64,000 nucleotides of DNA, from assembly GCF_021441885.1 (NCBI RefSeq), contig NZ_CP090438.1:1674001-1738000 (forward strand), read 5' to 3'. The translations under genes and the position numbers were made by a program. Below, one piece after another: positions 1 through 7,499 of the stretch (positions within the stretch are counted from its first letter, which is position 1; each line of letters begins with the position of its first letter). The notes below the pieces were generated by a model. It saw only the letters and a list, made by a program, of their open reading frames with translations, was not told the DNA's origin and made no database searches. The DNA is from Vibrio maritimus. GTDB taxonomy: Bacteria > Pseudomonadota > Gammaproteobacteria > Enterobacterales > Vibrionaceae.

Positions 1-36
1 ATGCCAATGTAATCTATGAGTTTTGAGTATTAGTAA

Positions 37-681
37 ATGCCGATGTTTTCCTGTGAAGATTATGAAGAAGCAATGATCAATTTTATTGCTCAAGAAATGA
101 ATCAAGATCTAGCCCACGACATGAATCATGTCTTTCGAGTAGTAAAGACGGCCAAACAGTTGTGCAGGGCGGAGGGGGCGATGCTAGAGGTTGTGTTACC
201 TGCTGCGTATCTTCATGATTGTTTCTCATTTCCTAAAAATCATCCAGAGCGTTCTAAAAGTTCGGCTATAGCGGCGGACAAAGCACTGAGCTTTCTTGAG
301 GGGCTGGGCTATCCGTCAGAATATTTCGATGCAATACACCACAGTATCCTAGCGCATAGTTATAGCGCTAATATTACCCCCAAAACACTCGAAGCTAAGG
401 TAGTACAAGATGCCGACAGGCTTGATGCTCTTGGTGCGATCGGTATAGCAAGGTGTCTACAGGTAAGCACCCAATTAGGCGTAACTCTATATAGCGCTGA
501 AGACCCATTTTGTGAAAAGCGCCACCCAGAAGATCAGAAGTACTCAATAGACCATTACCATACTAAGCTCTTCCGACTGCCTGGCATGATGCAAACGGCT
601 TCTGCAAGAGAAGAAGCTGAGAGGAGAGTAGAGTATATGCGTTCGTTTCTGGCTCAATTGAGACATGAAATAAGCATTTAA
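37..681 (+). CDS. HD-domain phosphohydrolase (YedJ-like)
   Basis: 214-residue soluble protein of the HD superfamily, metal-dependent phosphohydrolases acting on nucleotides or other phosphomonoesters; the substrate here is unknown. The metal-binding pattern is visible: a histidine-rich helix near residues 26-32 (AHDMNHVFRV), the HD pair in YLHDCF near residue 60, and a distal aspartate in QDADRLDALGAIG near residue 125. Length fits the YedJ/YpgQ-type single-domain family. Start is uncertain: ATGs lie at 37 and 43 and neither has a clear ribosome site. It is the first of a run of small plus-strand genes. Confidence 0.85.
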   Translation: MPMFSCEDYEEAMINFIAQEMNQDLAHDMNHVFRVVKTAKQLCRAEGAMLEVVLPAAYLHDCFSFPKNHPERSKSSAIAADKALSFLEGLGYPSEYFDAIHHSILAHSYSANITPKTLEAKVVQDADRLDALGAIGIARCLQVSTQLGVTLYSAEDPFCEKRHPEDQKYSIDHYHTKLFRLPGMMQTASAREEAERRVEYMRSFLAQLRHEISI

Positions 682-761
682 AATTCGGTTAACAAGCTGA
701 ATTGAACTTTAGTTATCTTCTCTGCGTAGTACAGGTTCTGTATTTTGGTGGAAGTCTAATT

Positions 762-1013
762 ATGGAAGTAACACAAGAGATGGAGTCGAGAATTATAGAG
801 ATGGCTTGGGAGGACAGAACGCCTTTTGAAGCCATTCGATCACAGTTTGGCTTGAGCGAGTCTGAGGTCATACGTTTTATGCGTGTTCGACTAAAAAGGG
901 GCAGTTTCAAGCTATGGCGAGCAAGAGTTTCGGGTAGAGCAACAAAACATGCAAGGCTTCGTCGTGGTGACGTTAGCCGAGGGTACTGCCCGACTCAATA
1001 TAAACATAAGTAG
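762..1013 (+). CDS. TIGR03643 (DUF2805) family small protein
   Basis: 83-residue basic protein matching the TIGR03643 family, whose function is unknown. The N-terminal part (EMAWEDRTPFEAIRSQFGL) resembles a short helix-turn-helix, and the C-terminus is rich in Arg and Lys (RGDVSRGYCP), so nucleic-acid binding is plausible but not shown. The open frame extends upstream to 702. The ATG at 762, giving MEVTQEME, matches where this family usually begins, and the upstream extension looks non-native. Confidence 0.75.
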   Translation: MEVTQEMESRIIEMAWEDRTPFEAIRSQFGLSESEVIRFMRVRLKRGSFKLWRARVSGRATKHARLRRGDVSRGYCPTQYKHK

Positions 1014-1110
1014 CCCTTCAGTTTAACGAAACCAGTGCTCTAGATAGACGAACTCGACTTTCTGCGCTGTTGTTAACTTCTTTTTCTGCGTGTAGGCTTA
1101 CCCCACACTT

Positions 1111-1458
1111 ATGCCATCTTTCACAAGTATTGTTATGATCAATTGGCCCTGCCTCCTTAAACTTGAAGGTGATGATGAACTGCTTTACATCGCGTCGGAA
1201 GTCTCGTTAACTGACGAACTCAATTCACTTATTCACAGTGATGAAGACATCTTGGTTGACTCTTACGGACAGGTGTATGGGGTAACGACAGATTCTAGAG
1301 GCATAGTGGTACTGGAATATAAACATGAGACTCTCAGTCTTGAAGATGTCACTTTACTTGTTCAAGCTCATGAATTTTCATTGGCACAAGTATGCCTTAC
1401 TAAAATTCAGTTCAACTCGATAGCTGAAGCGATTCACGCTTTGCATTCTGCTCAATAA
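1111..1458 (+). CDS. DUF4144 family protein
   Basis: Acidic protein of up to 115 residues resembling the DUF4144 family, small Vibrio proteins without assigned function. The core begins at MINWPCLLKLEGDDELLY, and an alternative start at 1135 would begin exactly there and give 107 residues. No convincing ribosome site precedes either ATG. No signal peptide or membrane segment is seen. The family assignment is from memory of sequence character, hence moderate confidence. Confidence 0.6.
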   Translation: MPSFTSIVMINWPCLLKLEGDDELLYIASEVSLTDELNSLIHSDEDILVDSYGQVYGVTTDSRGIVVLEYKHETLSLEDVTLLVQAHEFSLAQVCLTKIQFNSIAEAIHALHSAQ

Positions 1459-1480
1459 AAGGACTAGATAGGAAACGGTT

Positions 1481-1813
1481 TTGGTCGATGTAAAAGTTGT
1501 TGGTCTGTTTATGGCGACCGCTGTGGCAGAGATTTTAGGCTGCTATTTGCCTTATTTGTGGCTTAGAGAAGGAAAGTCGATCTGGCTGTTAGTCCCAGCT
1601 GCGTTCTTTCTTGGTTTATTCGCGTGGTTACTTTCTTTACACCCTACGGCAGCAGGCAGAGTTTATGCGGCTTACGGCGGGGTATACATATTTGTCGCCA
1701 TCATTTGGCTCTGGCTAGTTGATGGTATCAAACCAACTACGTGGGATATTGTTGGTACATTAGTTGCGTTGCTCGGCATGGCTATAATTATGTTTGCCCC
1801 CAGAGGCGCCTGA
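1481..1813 (+). CDS. ynfA: YnfA/UPF0060 family inner-membrane protein
   Basis: 110-residue protein with four hydrophobic segments (about residues 5-25, 32-50, 62-80, 88-106), the size and layout of the UPF0060/YnfA family. These small multidrug-resistance-like inner-membrane proteins have poorly established physiological roles. Conserved family features include AEILGCYLPYLWL, HPTAAGRVYAAYGGVYI and the C-terminal GIKPTTWDIVG. The start is TTG at 1481, preceded by TAGGAAAC. It starts 23 bases after the DUF4144 gene and may be co-transcribed with it. Confidence 0.88.
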   Translation: MVDVKVVGLFMATAVAEILGCYLPYLWLREGKSIWLLVPAAFFLGLFAWLLSLHPTAAGRVYAAYGGVYIFVAIIWLWLVDGIKPTTWDIVGTLVALLGMAIIMFAPRGA

Positions 1814-1889
1814 CGGAGCAATTAACCAGAGGTCGATGGATGCTTAATCTGGTACACTGCGCGCGTTGAACAAATTTTAGGTATAAGAC

Positions 1890-2111
1890 ATGAGTCAAGA
1901 GCAACCAAACAATCCACTACACGGTCTGACACTAGAAAAAATCCTAGTACGCCTTCAAGAGCACTATGGTTGGGAAGGCTTAGATGCGGAAATTCAGATT
2001 AATTGCTTTTACAACAACCCCTCTATCAAATCTTCTCTTAAATTCTTGCGTCGCACTCAGTGGGCGAGAGACAAGGTAGAGGCTCTCTATATCGATACCT
2101 TCTGTCGATAA
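1890..2111 (+). CDS. VF530 family DNA-binding protein (DUF2132)
   Basis: 73-residue protein of the VF530 family (PF09905), named after an Aliivibrio fischeri protein and described as DNA-binding. Family hallmarks are NPLHGLTLEKIL, WEGLDAEIQINCFYNNPSI and SSLKFLRRTQWAR, with the expected full length. The upstream sequence contains TGGTACACTGCGCGC, which resembles an extended -10 promoter, so it is likely expressed on its own. No partner gene is suggested by the neighbours. Confidence 0.88.
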   Translation: MSQEQPNNPLHGLTLEKILVRLQEHYGWEGLDAEIQINCFYNNPSIKSSLKFLRRTQWARDKVEALYIDTFCR

Positions 2112-2177
2112 TTCAATCATTGCTCAGCCAAAGCGGTACGAGTAGACTGTCTAAAAATCAATGTGTTAATGGAGTGC

Positions 2178-2612
2178 GTGTTGAAAGTATATCTATCAGG
2201 TGAAATACATACCGATTGGCGAGAGCAGATCATCGAGGGCTGCAAAGCCAAGGATCTTGATATCAGTTTTACGTCTGCCAACACAGATCATGAATCAAGT
2301 GATGCTGCAGGCGATGGTTTAGGCGCCGAGTCGCAACAGTTTTGGCGCGACCACAAATCCGCAAAAGTAAACGCGATTAGAATTCAAACGGCTATCAAAG
2401 CATGTGACGTAGCGATCATTCGTTTTGGCGACAAATATAAGCAGTGGAATGCAGCTTTTGATGCTGGTTACTGTGCTGCACTCGGCAAACCGTACATTAC
2501 TCTCCACGATGAAAACCTAGTACATGCGCTAAAAGAGGTTGATGGCGCTGCACAGGCGTGGGCAACGACGCCACAACAGGTTGTTGATCTATTGGCTTAC
2601 ACAGTTTCTTAG
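2178..2612 (+). CDS. YtoQ family protein
   Basis: About 144-residue cytosolic protein of the YtoQ family (B. subtilis YtoQ is a homologue of similar length), with a nucleoside 2-deoxyribosyltransferase-like fold and no firm reaction. Recognised segments are KVYLSGEIHTDWREQI, FTSANTDHESSDAAGD, KSAKVNAIRIQTAIKACDVAIIRFGDKYKQWNAAFDAGYC split by the fold, and TPQQVVDLL near the end. Four in-frame starts exist (GTG 2163, ATG 2169, GTG 2178, TTG 2181). The GGAG at 2171-2174 and family alignment favour GTG 2178 or TTG 2181. Confidence 0.82.
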   Translation: MLKVYLSGEIHTDWREQIIEGCKAKDLDISFTSANTDHESSDAAGDGLGAESQQFWRDHKSAKVNAIRIQTAIKACDVAIIRFGDKYKQWNAAFDAGYCAALGKPYITLHDENLVHALKEVDGAAQAWATTPQQVVDLLAYTVS

Positions 2613-2663
2613 AAAGAAACAGAGCTTCTTTTGCCATAAAACAAGAACCTAGAGGTAGTGGTA

Positions 2664-3374
2664 ATGAGTGATGAGTATAACGATCAAGTTTCTAAGCACT
2701 ACGCGGCGTACCGTCCGCCTATTCACGGGCTGATACTGAAACAGGCAATAGAATCTATTAAGCCTTCGTTTGAAAAAGGTCTGGATATAGGTTGTGGGAC
2801 AGGCCTCTCGTCCAATGCTTTGGCTGCGTTTTGCTGCGAGGTTGTGGGCATAGACCCAAGTGCCGAGATGCTGGCTAACGCGAGCTTATCACATGGTGTT
2901 TCTTTTGTTCAAGGGACGGGCGATAACTTACCGCTTACCGATAGTTCGGTTGATATTGTCACCTTTGCAGGTTCACTTTCTTACGCCAAGTCCGATAAGT
3001 TAGTTGACGAAATACTGCGTGTCGGCAATGAAGATGTCACGGTAGTTGCCTACGACTTCGAAGTATTGCTCGATGATGTGCTGACGAGCCTTGGTATCAC
3101 ACTACCGCCAAGTACTTCTAGCTATAACCATGCAGAGAACTTCTCGGAGTTTGAAGTGCTGACAGAGATCGCTGTTCATCAAAGCAGGTTGGTGATTCCG
3201 GTTTCGTCAGAACAACTAGCTCATGTACTATTTTCGTCTTCAAAACGTTTTGCACTATTGGTTGAGCGATTCGGAAGCGACAATACATTCGATAGAGTAG
3301 TCAAAGCATTAAGCGAAGACCGTCATCAGGAGATCAGTGTCGATACCTATTATTCGACGTACAGACCGAATTGA
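2664..3374 (+). CDS. Class I SAM-dependent methyltransferase
   Basis: 236-residue methyltransferase of the Rossmann class (Methyltransf_11/25 type). Motif I GLDIGCGTGLSSNA near residue 40 binds S-adenosylmethionine; the acidic residue after strand 2 is in VVGIDPSAEML, and PLTDSSVDIVTFAGSLSY is the motif II/post-II region. The methyl acceptor cannot be inferred. ATG 2664 is preferred over GTG 2658 because AGAGG at 2651-2655 sits eight bases upstream. Confidence 0.85.
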   Translation: MSDEYNDQVSKHYAAYRPPIHGLILKQAIESIKPSFEKGLDIGCGTGLSSNALAAFCCEVVGIDPSAEMLANASLSHGVSFVQGTGDNLPLTDSSVDIVTFAGSLSYAKSDKLVDEILRVGNEDVTVVAYDFEVLLDDVLTSLGITLPPSTSSYNHAENFSEFEVLTEIAVHQSRLVIPVSSEQLAHVLFSSSKRFALLVERFGSDNTFDRVVKALSEDRHQEISVDTYYSTYRPN

Positions 3375-3408
3375 TGTCGTGATGGTAATTCTAAAATAAA
3401 GGACAAAT

Positions 3409-3756
3409 ATGCAATACAAAGTAGTAAAGGAATACACAGATACTCCCAAACACCCGATTGTTGTCGTGCAAGGTGAGCAACTGACTGTTATGGAAGAGTC
3501 AGACGCTCAGGGTGATTGGCCAAATTGGGTTCTTTGTCGCGGTGAAGATAAGAAGGGGTGGGTACCTAAACAGATACTCACGATAGATGCTGAGATCGCG
3601 ATCGTCAAAAGTGACTACCGTGCTGTTGAGCACAGATTAGCGGTGGGTGAAAGACTGACTGCTGAGTTTGAACTGAATGGTTGGATTTGGTGCGAAAAAA
3701 CAGGTGACAAAGGTGTTATGGGTTGGTCTCCTTTAAACCACCTTGCGCGAGTTTGA
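3409..3756 (+). CDS. Tandem SH3-like domain protein
   Basis: 115-residue soluble protein made of two SH3-like repeats: about residues 1-58 (ending DKKGWVPKQILT) and 60-115 (ending GVMGWSPLNHLARV). Each ends with the typical GW-x-P motif. No signal peptide, so it appears cytosolic, unlike many bacterial SH3b wall-binding proteins. The role is unknown; such stand-alone double SH3 proteins probably mediate protein contacts. The ribosome site AAAGGA precedes the ATG. Confidence 0.8.
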   Translation: MQYKVVKEYTDTPKHPIVVVQGEQLTVMEESDAQGDWPNWVLCRGEDKKGWVPKQILTIDAEIAIVKSDYRAVEHRLAVGERLTAEFELNGWIWCEKTGDKGVMGWSPLNHLARV

Positions 3757-3788
3757 TTAACCGTTTCTAGCAACTTAAGGAACAACTC

Positions 3789-4277
3789 ATGTTTCGTGAA
3801 ATGACAAGACAGGATTTCGATGCTTTTTGGCCTACGTTTTCTAAGGTAATACGGGCTCAGGAAACCTATGCTTTTGATCCAAACATGACATTAGAGCAGT
3901 CGTTTGATGTTTGGTGTAAAGCGCCACTTAAAACATTCGTTTATATAAATGACGGAGAGATACTAGGCTCGTTTTACATCAAAGCAAATGCGGCAGGACC
4001 AAGCCGCCATATTTGCAATTGCGGATACATGGTTTCTGAGAGTGCCAGAGGGAAGGGGATTGCACGTTCAATGTGCGAGTACTCCCAACAGATTGCGATA
4101 GAACTGGGATTTGTAGCGATGCAGTTTAATAGCGTGGTATCGACAAATACTATCGCAGTAGAGCTTTGGAAAAGTCTTGGCTTTGATATCGTCGGGACGA
4201 TTCCTAGAGCCTATAAACACAGCCGCCTGGGTTATGTTGATAGTTTCGTGATGTATAAAGGGTTAGTAGAAGAGTAG
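3789..4277 (+). CDS. GNAT family N-acetyltransferase
   Basis: 162-residue acyltransferase of the GNAT fold. The acetyl-CoA pyrophosphate loop (motif A) is clear at ESARGKGIARSMCEYSQQIA near residue 90, followed by motif B with NTIAVELWKSLGFDIVGTIPRA. A C-terminal YVDSFVMYKGL strand completes the fold. The substrate is not predictable. An AAGGAAC ribosome site lies just upstream of the ATG. Confidence 0.87.
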   Translation: MFREMTRQDFDAFWPTFSKVIRAQETYAFDPNMTLEQSFDVWCKAPLKTFVYINDGEILGSFYIKANAAGPSRHICNCGYMVSESARGKGIARSMCEYSQQIAIELGFVAMQFNSVVSTNTIAVELWKSLGFDIVGTIPRAYKHSRLGYVDSFVMYKGLVEE

Positions 4278-4302
4278 AAAAAAATTGGGAATCCCTTCCC
4301 AA
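4278..4302 (-). terminator. Putative intrinsic terminator (minus strand)
   Basis: Read on the minus strand, TTGGGAA-GGGA-TTCCCAA forms a 7-bp stem followed by seven T residues. It lies about 145 bases downstream of the glycine-zipper gene that ends at 4447 and probably ends the pdxY transcript. It also sits directly after the GNAT gene on the plus strand. Confidence 0.55.
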
Positions 4303-4446
4303 AGCTGGGTTTCCCCATACGCCATGTTAATCCTTTTGAGTTCAATTACAGTACCAAGGAGCATTACGCCTTGACGAAGAGATAATATCTTTTTGAGCTG
4401 AATATCCACAATCGCGTTTGAAGGATCTAATCCTACAAGAACCGAT

Positions 4447-4845
4447 TCAGTTTAGTACGTAATAGCCACGGCCTTGCATGCAGTGACGGACAACTTGGTC
4501 TTTCTGCACCTGGTATTCTTCTGCTTGATGTCTCTTTTCCGCGCCGTGTTTGAGTGCGCCACCAATCAAGCCAATTCCGGCTCCGACTTGAGCACCTTTA
4601 GTACCACTTCCGCCAGAAATTGCACCGCCAGCGGCACCCAACGCCGCACCTTTAGCGGTTGAACCCAGCATATCGGAGCCTAGAGAGTTAGATTGCCCAC
4701 TCTGCACGTTCTCACTATATTGCTGGCACTCATACATATCAGCATGGTACTGCTCTTGATCTACATTTTTCGTATCAATGATGATATTGGCGCTAGCGGC
4801 GCTGCTTAAGCAAAGTAATGCCGCTGTAATAATTGCTTTCTTCAT
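4447..4845 (-). CDS. Glycine-zipper exported protein
   Basis: 132-residue protein with a signal peptide (cleavage after ASA near residue 19) and a central glycine-zipper region at residues 60-102 (GSTAKGAALGAAGGAI then GAQVGAGIGLIGGALKHGA). This is a membrane-inserting motif common in small envelope proteins of the YMGG/SlyB type. No lipobox cysteine is present, so it is periplasmic or membrane-embedded rather than a lipoprotein. Two cysteines (in YECQQ and RHCMQG) could form a disulfide. It starts ten bases after pdxY, implying one transcript, though a functional link is not obvious. Confidence 0.75.
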   Translation of the reverse strand: MKKAIITAALLCLSSAASANIIIDTKNVDQEQYHADMYECQQYSENVQSGQSNSLGSDMLGSTAKGAALGAAGGAISGGSGTKGAQVGAGIGLIGGALKHGAEKRHQAEEYQVQKDQVVRHCMQGRGYYVLN

Positions 4846-4855
4846 GAGTTTTTCC

Positions 4856-5713
4856 TTACGCTAGTTGAGTTGCACAGAAGCGATCTTTTGGATCGACAAG
4901 GCTTTGTTGCGCCGCTACAGTTTGAAGTTCCCACTCGTCACGTCGGTGGGTCTCACGAAGTACGCCATAACAAGCGTTGTTTGCATGCTCAAACGCTTTA
5001 ACCGGCGACAGTTCGCTGAGAAGGCCAGCCGTAAATAGTGCGGAAATTAAATCGCCAACACCAACGGGCTCTCGCTCAAAATCTAGGAAAGGACGCTGAA
5101 CCATATAGCAATGGCCCTCAGTCGCTAGCATCATTGTGAAGATGTTGTTTGATATACCGTGCAAGTGTTTCACCAATACCACCTTCGGCCCCATGGAGAG
5201 TGCTTTTTTACAGGCTGCAACCGCGTCTCCGAGCGAGGTTATCTCGATCCCGGTGAATTGAGTGAGCTCAAATTGATTTGGAATAATCACATCTGCTGCA
5301 GGCATAAGATGCGTAACTAGCTCGTCAGTAATTTCCGGATCTAAGATGCAGCCTTTTTCTGAATCACCCATGACTGGATCGCAAACGTAGAGTGCATTTG
5401 GATTTTCTTTCTTTACTTTGTTAACAAGCTTTAATACTTCGTGCGCCTGCGCTGCGCTGCCCATGTACCCAGACAAAATCGCTTCACAGTCTTTTAGAGC
5501 ACCAATCTTATTTAGGCCAAGCGTAAGCTCCCCGATGATGCTCGGGTGAAATGCGTATCCAGTCCAACCTTGTTGGTATTGTGTATGGTTTGAGAACTGA
5601 ACCGTGTGAATTGGCCATACTTCAAAGCCAAGTCTTTGTAGTGGGAATACAGCTGAGCTGTTTCCAGCACGTCCATAAACGACGTGTGATTGAATAGAAA
5701 TAATACCTTTCAT
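4856..5713 (-). CDS. pdxY: Pyridoxal kinase PdxY
   Basis: 285-residue kinase of the ribokinase-like pyridoxal kinase family, close to the 287 residues of E. coli PdxY. It phosphorylates pyridoxal to pyridoxal 5'-phosphate in vitamin B6 salvage. Visible hallmarks are the N-terminal SIQSHVVYGRAGNSSAVFPL, the substrate-side CDPVMGD loop near residue 115, and the catalytic GVGDLISALF (anion hole and aspartate) near residue 223. It lies just downstream of aspD on the same strand. Since AspD is PLP-dependent, local cofactor supply is a reasonable inference, but a terminator separates them. Confidence 0.92.
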   Translation of the reverse strand: MKGIISIQSHVVYGRAGNSSAVFPLQRLGFEVWPIHTVQFSNHTQYQQGWTGYAFHPSIIGELTLGLNKIGALKDCEAILSGYMGSAAQAHEVLKLVNKVKKENPNALYVCDPVMGDSEKGCILDPEITDELVTHLMPAADVIIPNQFELTQFTGIEITSLGDAVAACKKALSMGPKVVLVKHLHGISNNIFTMMLATEGHCYMVQRPFLDFEREPVGVGDLISALFTAGLLSELSPVKAFEHANNACYGVLRETHRRDEWELQTVAAQQSLVDPKDRFCATQLA

Positions 5714-5765
5714 AGCGTACTTCTTCTTTTAATCGAAAAGCCAACGGAGTGCTTTTCATGTAAAG

Positions 5766-5797
5766 GGAAAAATTAAGCCTCGCAGAGCGAGGCTTAA
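5766..5797 (-). terminator. Intrinsic terminator after aspD copy 1
   Basis: Perfect 11-bp stem TTAAGCCTCGC / GCGAGGCTTAA with a 3-base loop, followed on the minus strand by TTTTT. It lies just after the aspD stop codon and separates aspT-aspD from pdxY. Confidence 0.85.
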
Positions 5798-5803
5798 GGC
5801 TGT

Positions 5804-7390
5804 TTATTGAGCCATGAACTCTTGAAAGTACTCATCAAGTACGCGGCGAGTTTCGCGGCCAATCAACTCATACTCGTGATGAGTTAGGTTAGCGAGTGAC
5901 ACACGTACCGATGCGTGTACTACATCGAAGCCTTTACCAGGAAGCAAGATAACACCGGTTTCGTGAGCAAGGCGGAACAAGAAGTCTTTACCCTTGTTGC
6001 TTGCTTTGAACCACTCCACGAACTCGTCGCCGTACAGCTTGCCACCTAGGGTGTCTAGCTCTAGTAGTGTGTAGTAATCCACACGGTCTTTGTCTTCTTC
6101 GACAGTAATGCCCATGTTTTCGTAAAGCGTGTTGAAGCGCTCACGGATGATGCGTTTACAAGCATCTTTGTATTTGTCCTCTAGGTCCATTAGGCAGTTT
6201 AGAGAGAACATCGCCATTTGAACTTGTTGTGGTAGCGATAGACCCGCAGTGTGGTTTAGTGCTACTGCACGGCTGTCTGCAACGATGCGGTCGATGAACT
6301 TAATGTCGCGCGGTGTTGGAGTCAGTGTTTTGTAACGGTCATCAAGCTGAAGCTGCTGTGCTTCTGGTAGTGCACGCATCGCATCGTCAAACACGTTGTT
6401 GTCTTGAATCGCGATAGTGCCTAGACGCCAGCCTGTTGCACCGAAGTATTTTGAGAATGAGTACACACAAAGTGTGTTGTATGGCAGTTTTGCAAATAGC
6501 GATACAAAGTTATCTGCGAATGTGCCGTACACGTCATCAGTAATGATGAATAGGTCTTTACGCTTCTCTTCAACAAATGAAGTTAGGCGGTCTAGCGTGT
6601 CGTCAGAGAACTTCACAGACGCTGGGTTTGCAGGGTTTACCACACAAAGCAATTTGATTTGCTCGTCAGCTAGCTTTTCAATCTCAGATTGAGGAAGCTG
6701 CCATGTTTTCTCGTCTAGACGGATTTCTACGATTTCCAGTTCGTACTCAGAAAGCTCTGGGATTTCTAGGTACGGAGTGAAGATAGGTGTAGTCAGTGCA
6801 ACCTTGTCACCTTTTTTCAACAGACCATTGTGGAACATGGTTTGGAAAGTGTAGGTCATTGACGCCGTGCCGCCTTCAGTCGCGAATAGGTCAAAGTTAG
6901 TCGTGGTTGGCATAGGGCCGTACATCTCTTCTGCGATGTATTGCTTAACCACTTTTTCGATGTTCACAAGCATGCGTGGAGGAACAGGGTAGTTACAGCC
7001 AAGGAATGCTAGAACGAGTTCATTTAGGAACTCTTGTTTGTCGATACCTAGACGGTCTTTCGCGTAGCTGAGTGCTTTTTCTAGGAAACGAACGCCTTCA
7101 GAGTCACCCGCTTTACCTACGAACGTATCGAAACGTTCAACGATGCCTTTGCCATCTGGGATGCCACCGAAGCCCGCATCTAGGTAAGCGTAGTTACGCT
7201 CAGCTTCTTGCATTGCGAAGTCACCTAAGCGAAGGAAAGCGTGACGAGGTAGCGTAGCTAGGAAGTTAGGGTTACCACGGCCAGCATCCATTAGCATGCG
7301 GTCTGGAGTCGTTTTTGCCACTTCGATAAGTTTGTCTTTAAGTTCAAATGGGCTTAGGTTTTCGAATTGTGAGAAGTCGATATTAGACAT
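5804..7390 (-). CDS. aspD: Bifunctional aspartate transaminase/aspartate 4-decarboxylase, copy 1
   Basis: 528-residue PLP-dependent fold-type I enzyme of the AspD family, close to the length of Pseudomonas AspD. It converts L-aspartate to L-alanine and CO2, consuming a cytosolic proton. The PLP lysine is K314 in SFSKYFGATGWRLG; CVVNPANPAS and ITDDVYGTF are the cofactor-contact motifs. It is 109 bases downstream of aspT on the same strand, with only a weak hairpin between, so aspT-aspD is probably one transcript. It differs from copy 2 at only five residues (126, 522, 523, 526, 528). DNA identity is very high, with a 209-bp identical tract at 6288-6496. Confidence 0.95.
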   Translation of the reverse strand: MSNIDFSQFENLSPFELKDKLIEVAKTTPDRMLMDAGRGNPNFLATLPRHAFLRLGDFAMQEAERNYAYLDAGFGGIPDGKGIVERFDTFVGKAGDSEGVRFLEKALSYAKDRLGIDKQEFLNELVLAFLGCNYPVPPRMLVNIEKVVKQYIAEEMYGPMPTTTNFDLFATEGGTASMTYTFQTMFHNGLLKKGDKVALTTPIFTPYLEIPELSEYELEIVEIRLDEKTWQLPQSEIEKLADEQIKLLCVVNPANPASVKFSDDTLDRLTSFVEEKRKDLFIITDDVYGTFADNFVSLFAKLPYNTLCVYSFSKYFGATGWRLGTIAIQDNNVFDDAMRALPEAQQLQLDDRYKTLTPTPRDIKFIDRIVADSRAVALNHTAGLSLPQQVQMAMFSLNCLMDLEDKYKDACKRIIRERFNTLYENMGITVEEDKDRVDYYTLLELDTLGGKLYGDEFVEWFKASNKGKDFLFRLAHETGVILLPGKGFDVVHASVRVSLANLTHHEYELIGRETRRVLDEYFQEFMAQ

Positions 7391-7456
7391 AATAAATTAC
7401 CTTAAATTTTTCGATTCATTAGCAAACGAACAGGTTCGTTTGACTGAAATTTGTTT

Positions 7457-7482
7457 GAAAAGGCGGGAGAGAACTTTCCCGC
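7457..7482 (-). terminator. Weak hairpin between aspT and aspD copy 1
   Basis: GCGGGA/TCCCGC 6-bp stem with an 8-base loop, followed on the minus strand by CTTTTC. The short stem and interrupted T tract suggest partial termination or a processing site that lowers aspD relative to aspT. Confidence 0.4.
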
Positions 7483-7499
7483 TCATTTCGATTAATGCG

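Noticed and set aside
1..4280. Integron gene-cassette array
   Set aside because: The genes share orientation and small size, but no attC-like imperfect palindromes of about 60-130 bases, no recombination half-site pairs and no integrase were seen, and several gaps are too short to hold them.
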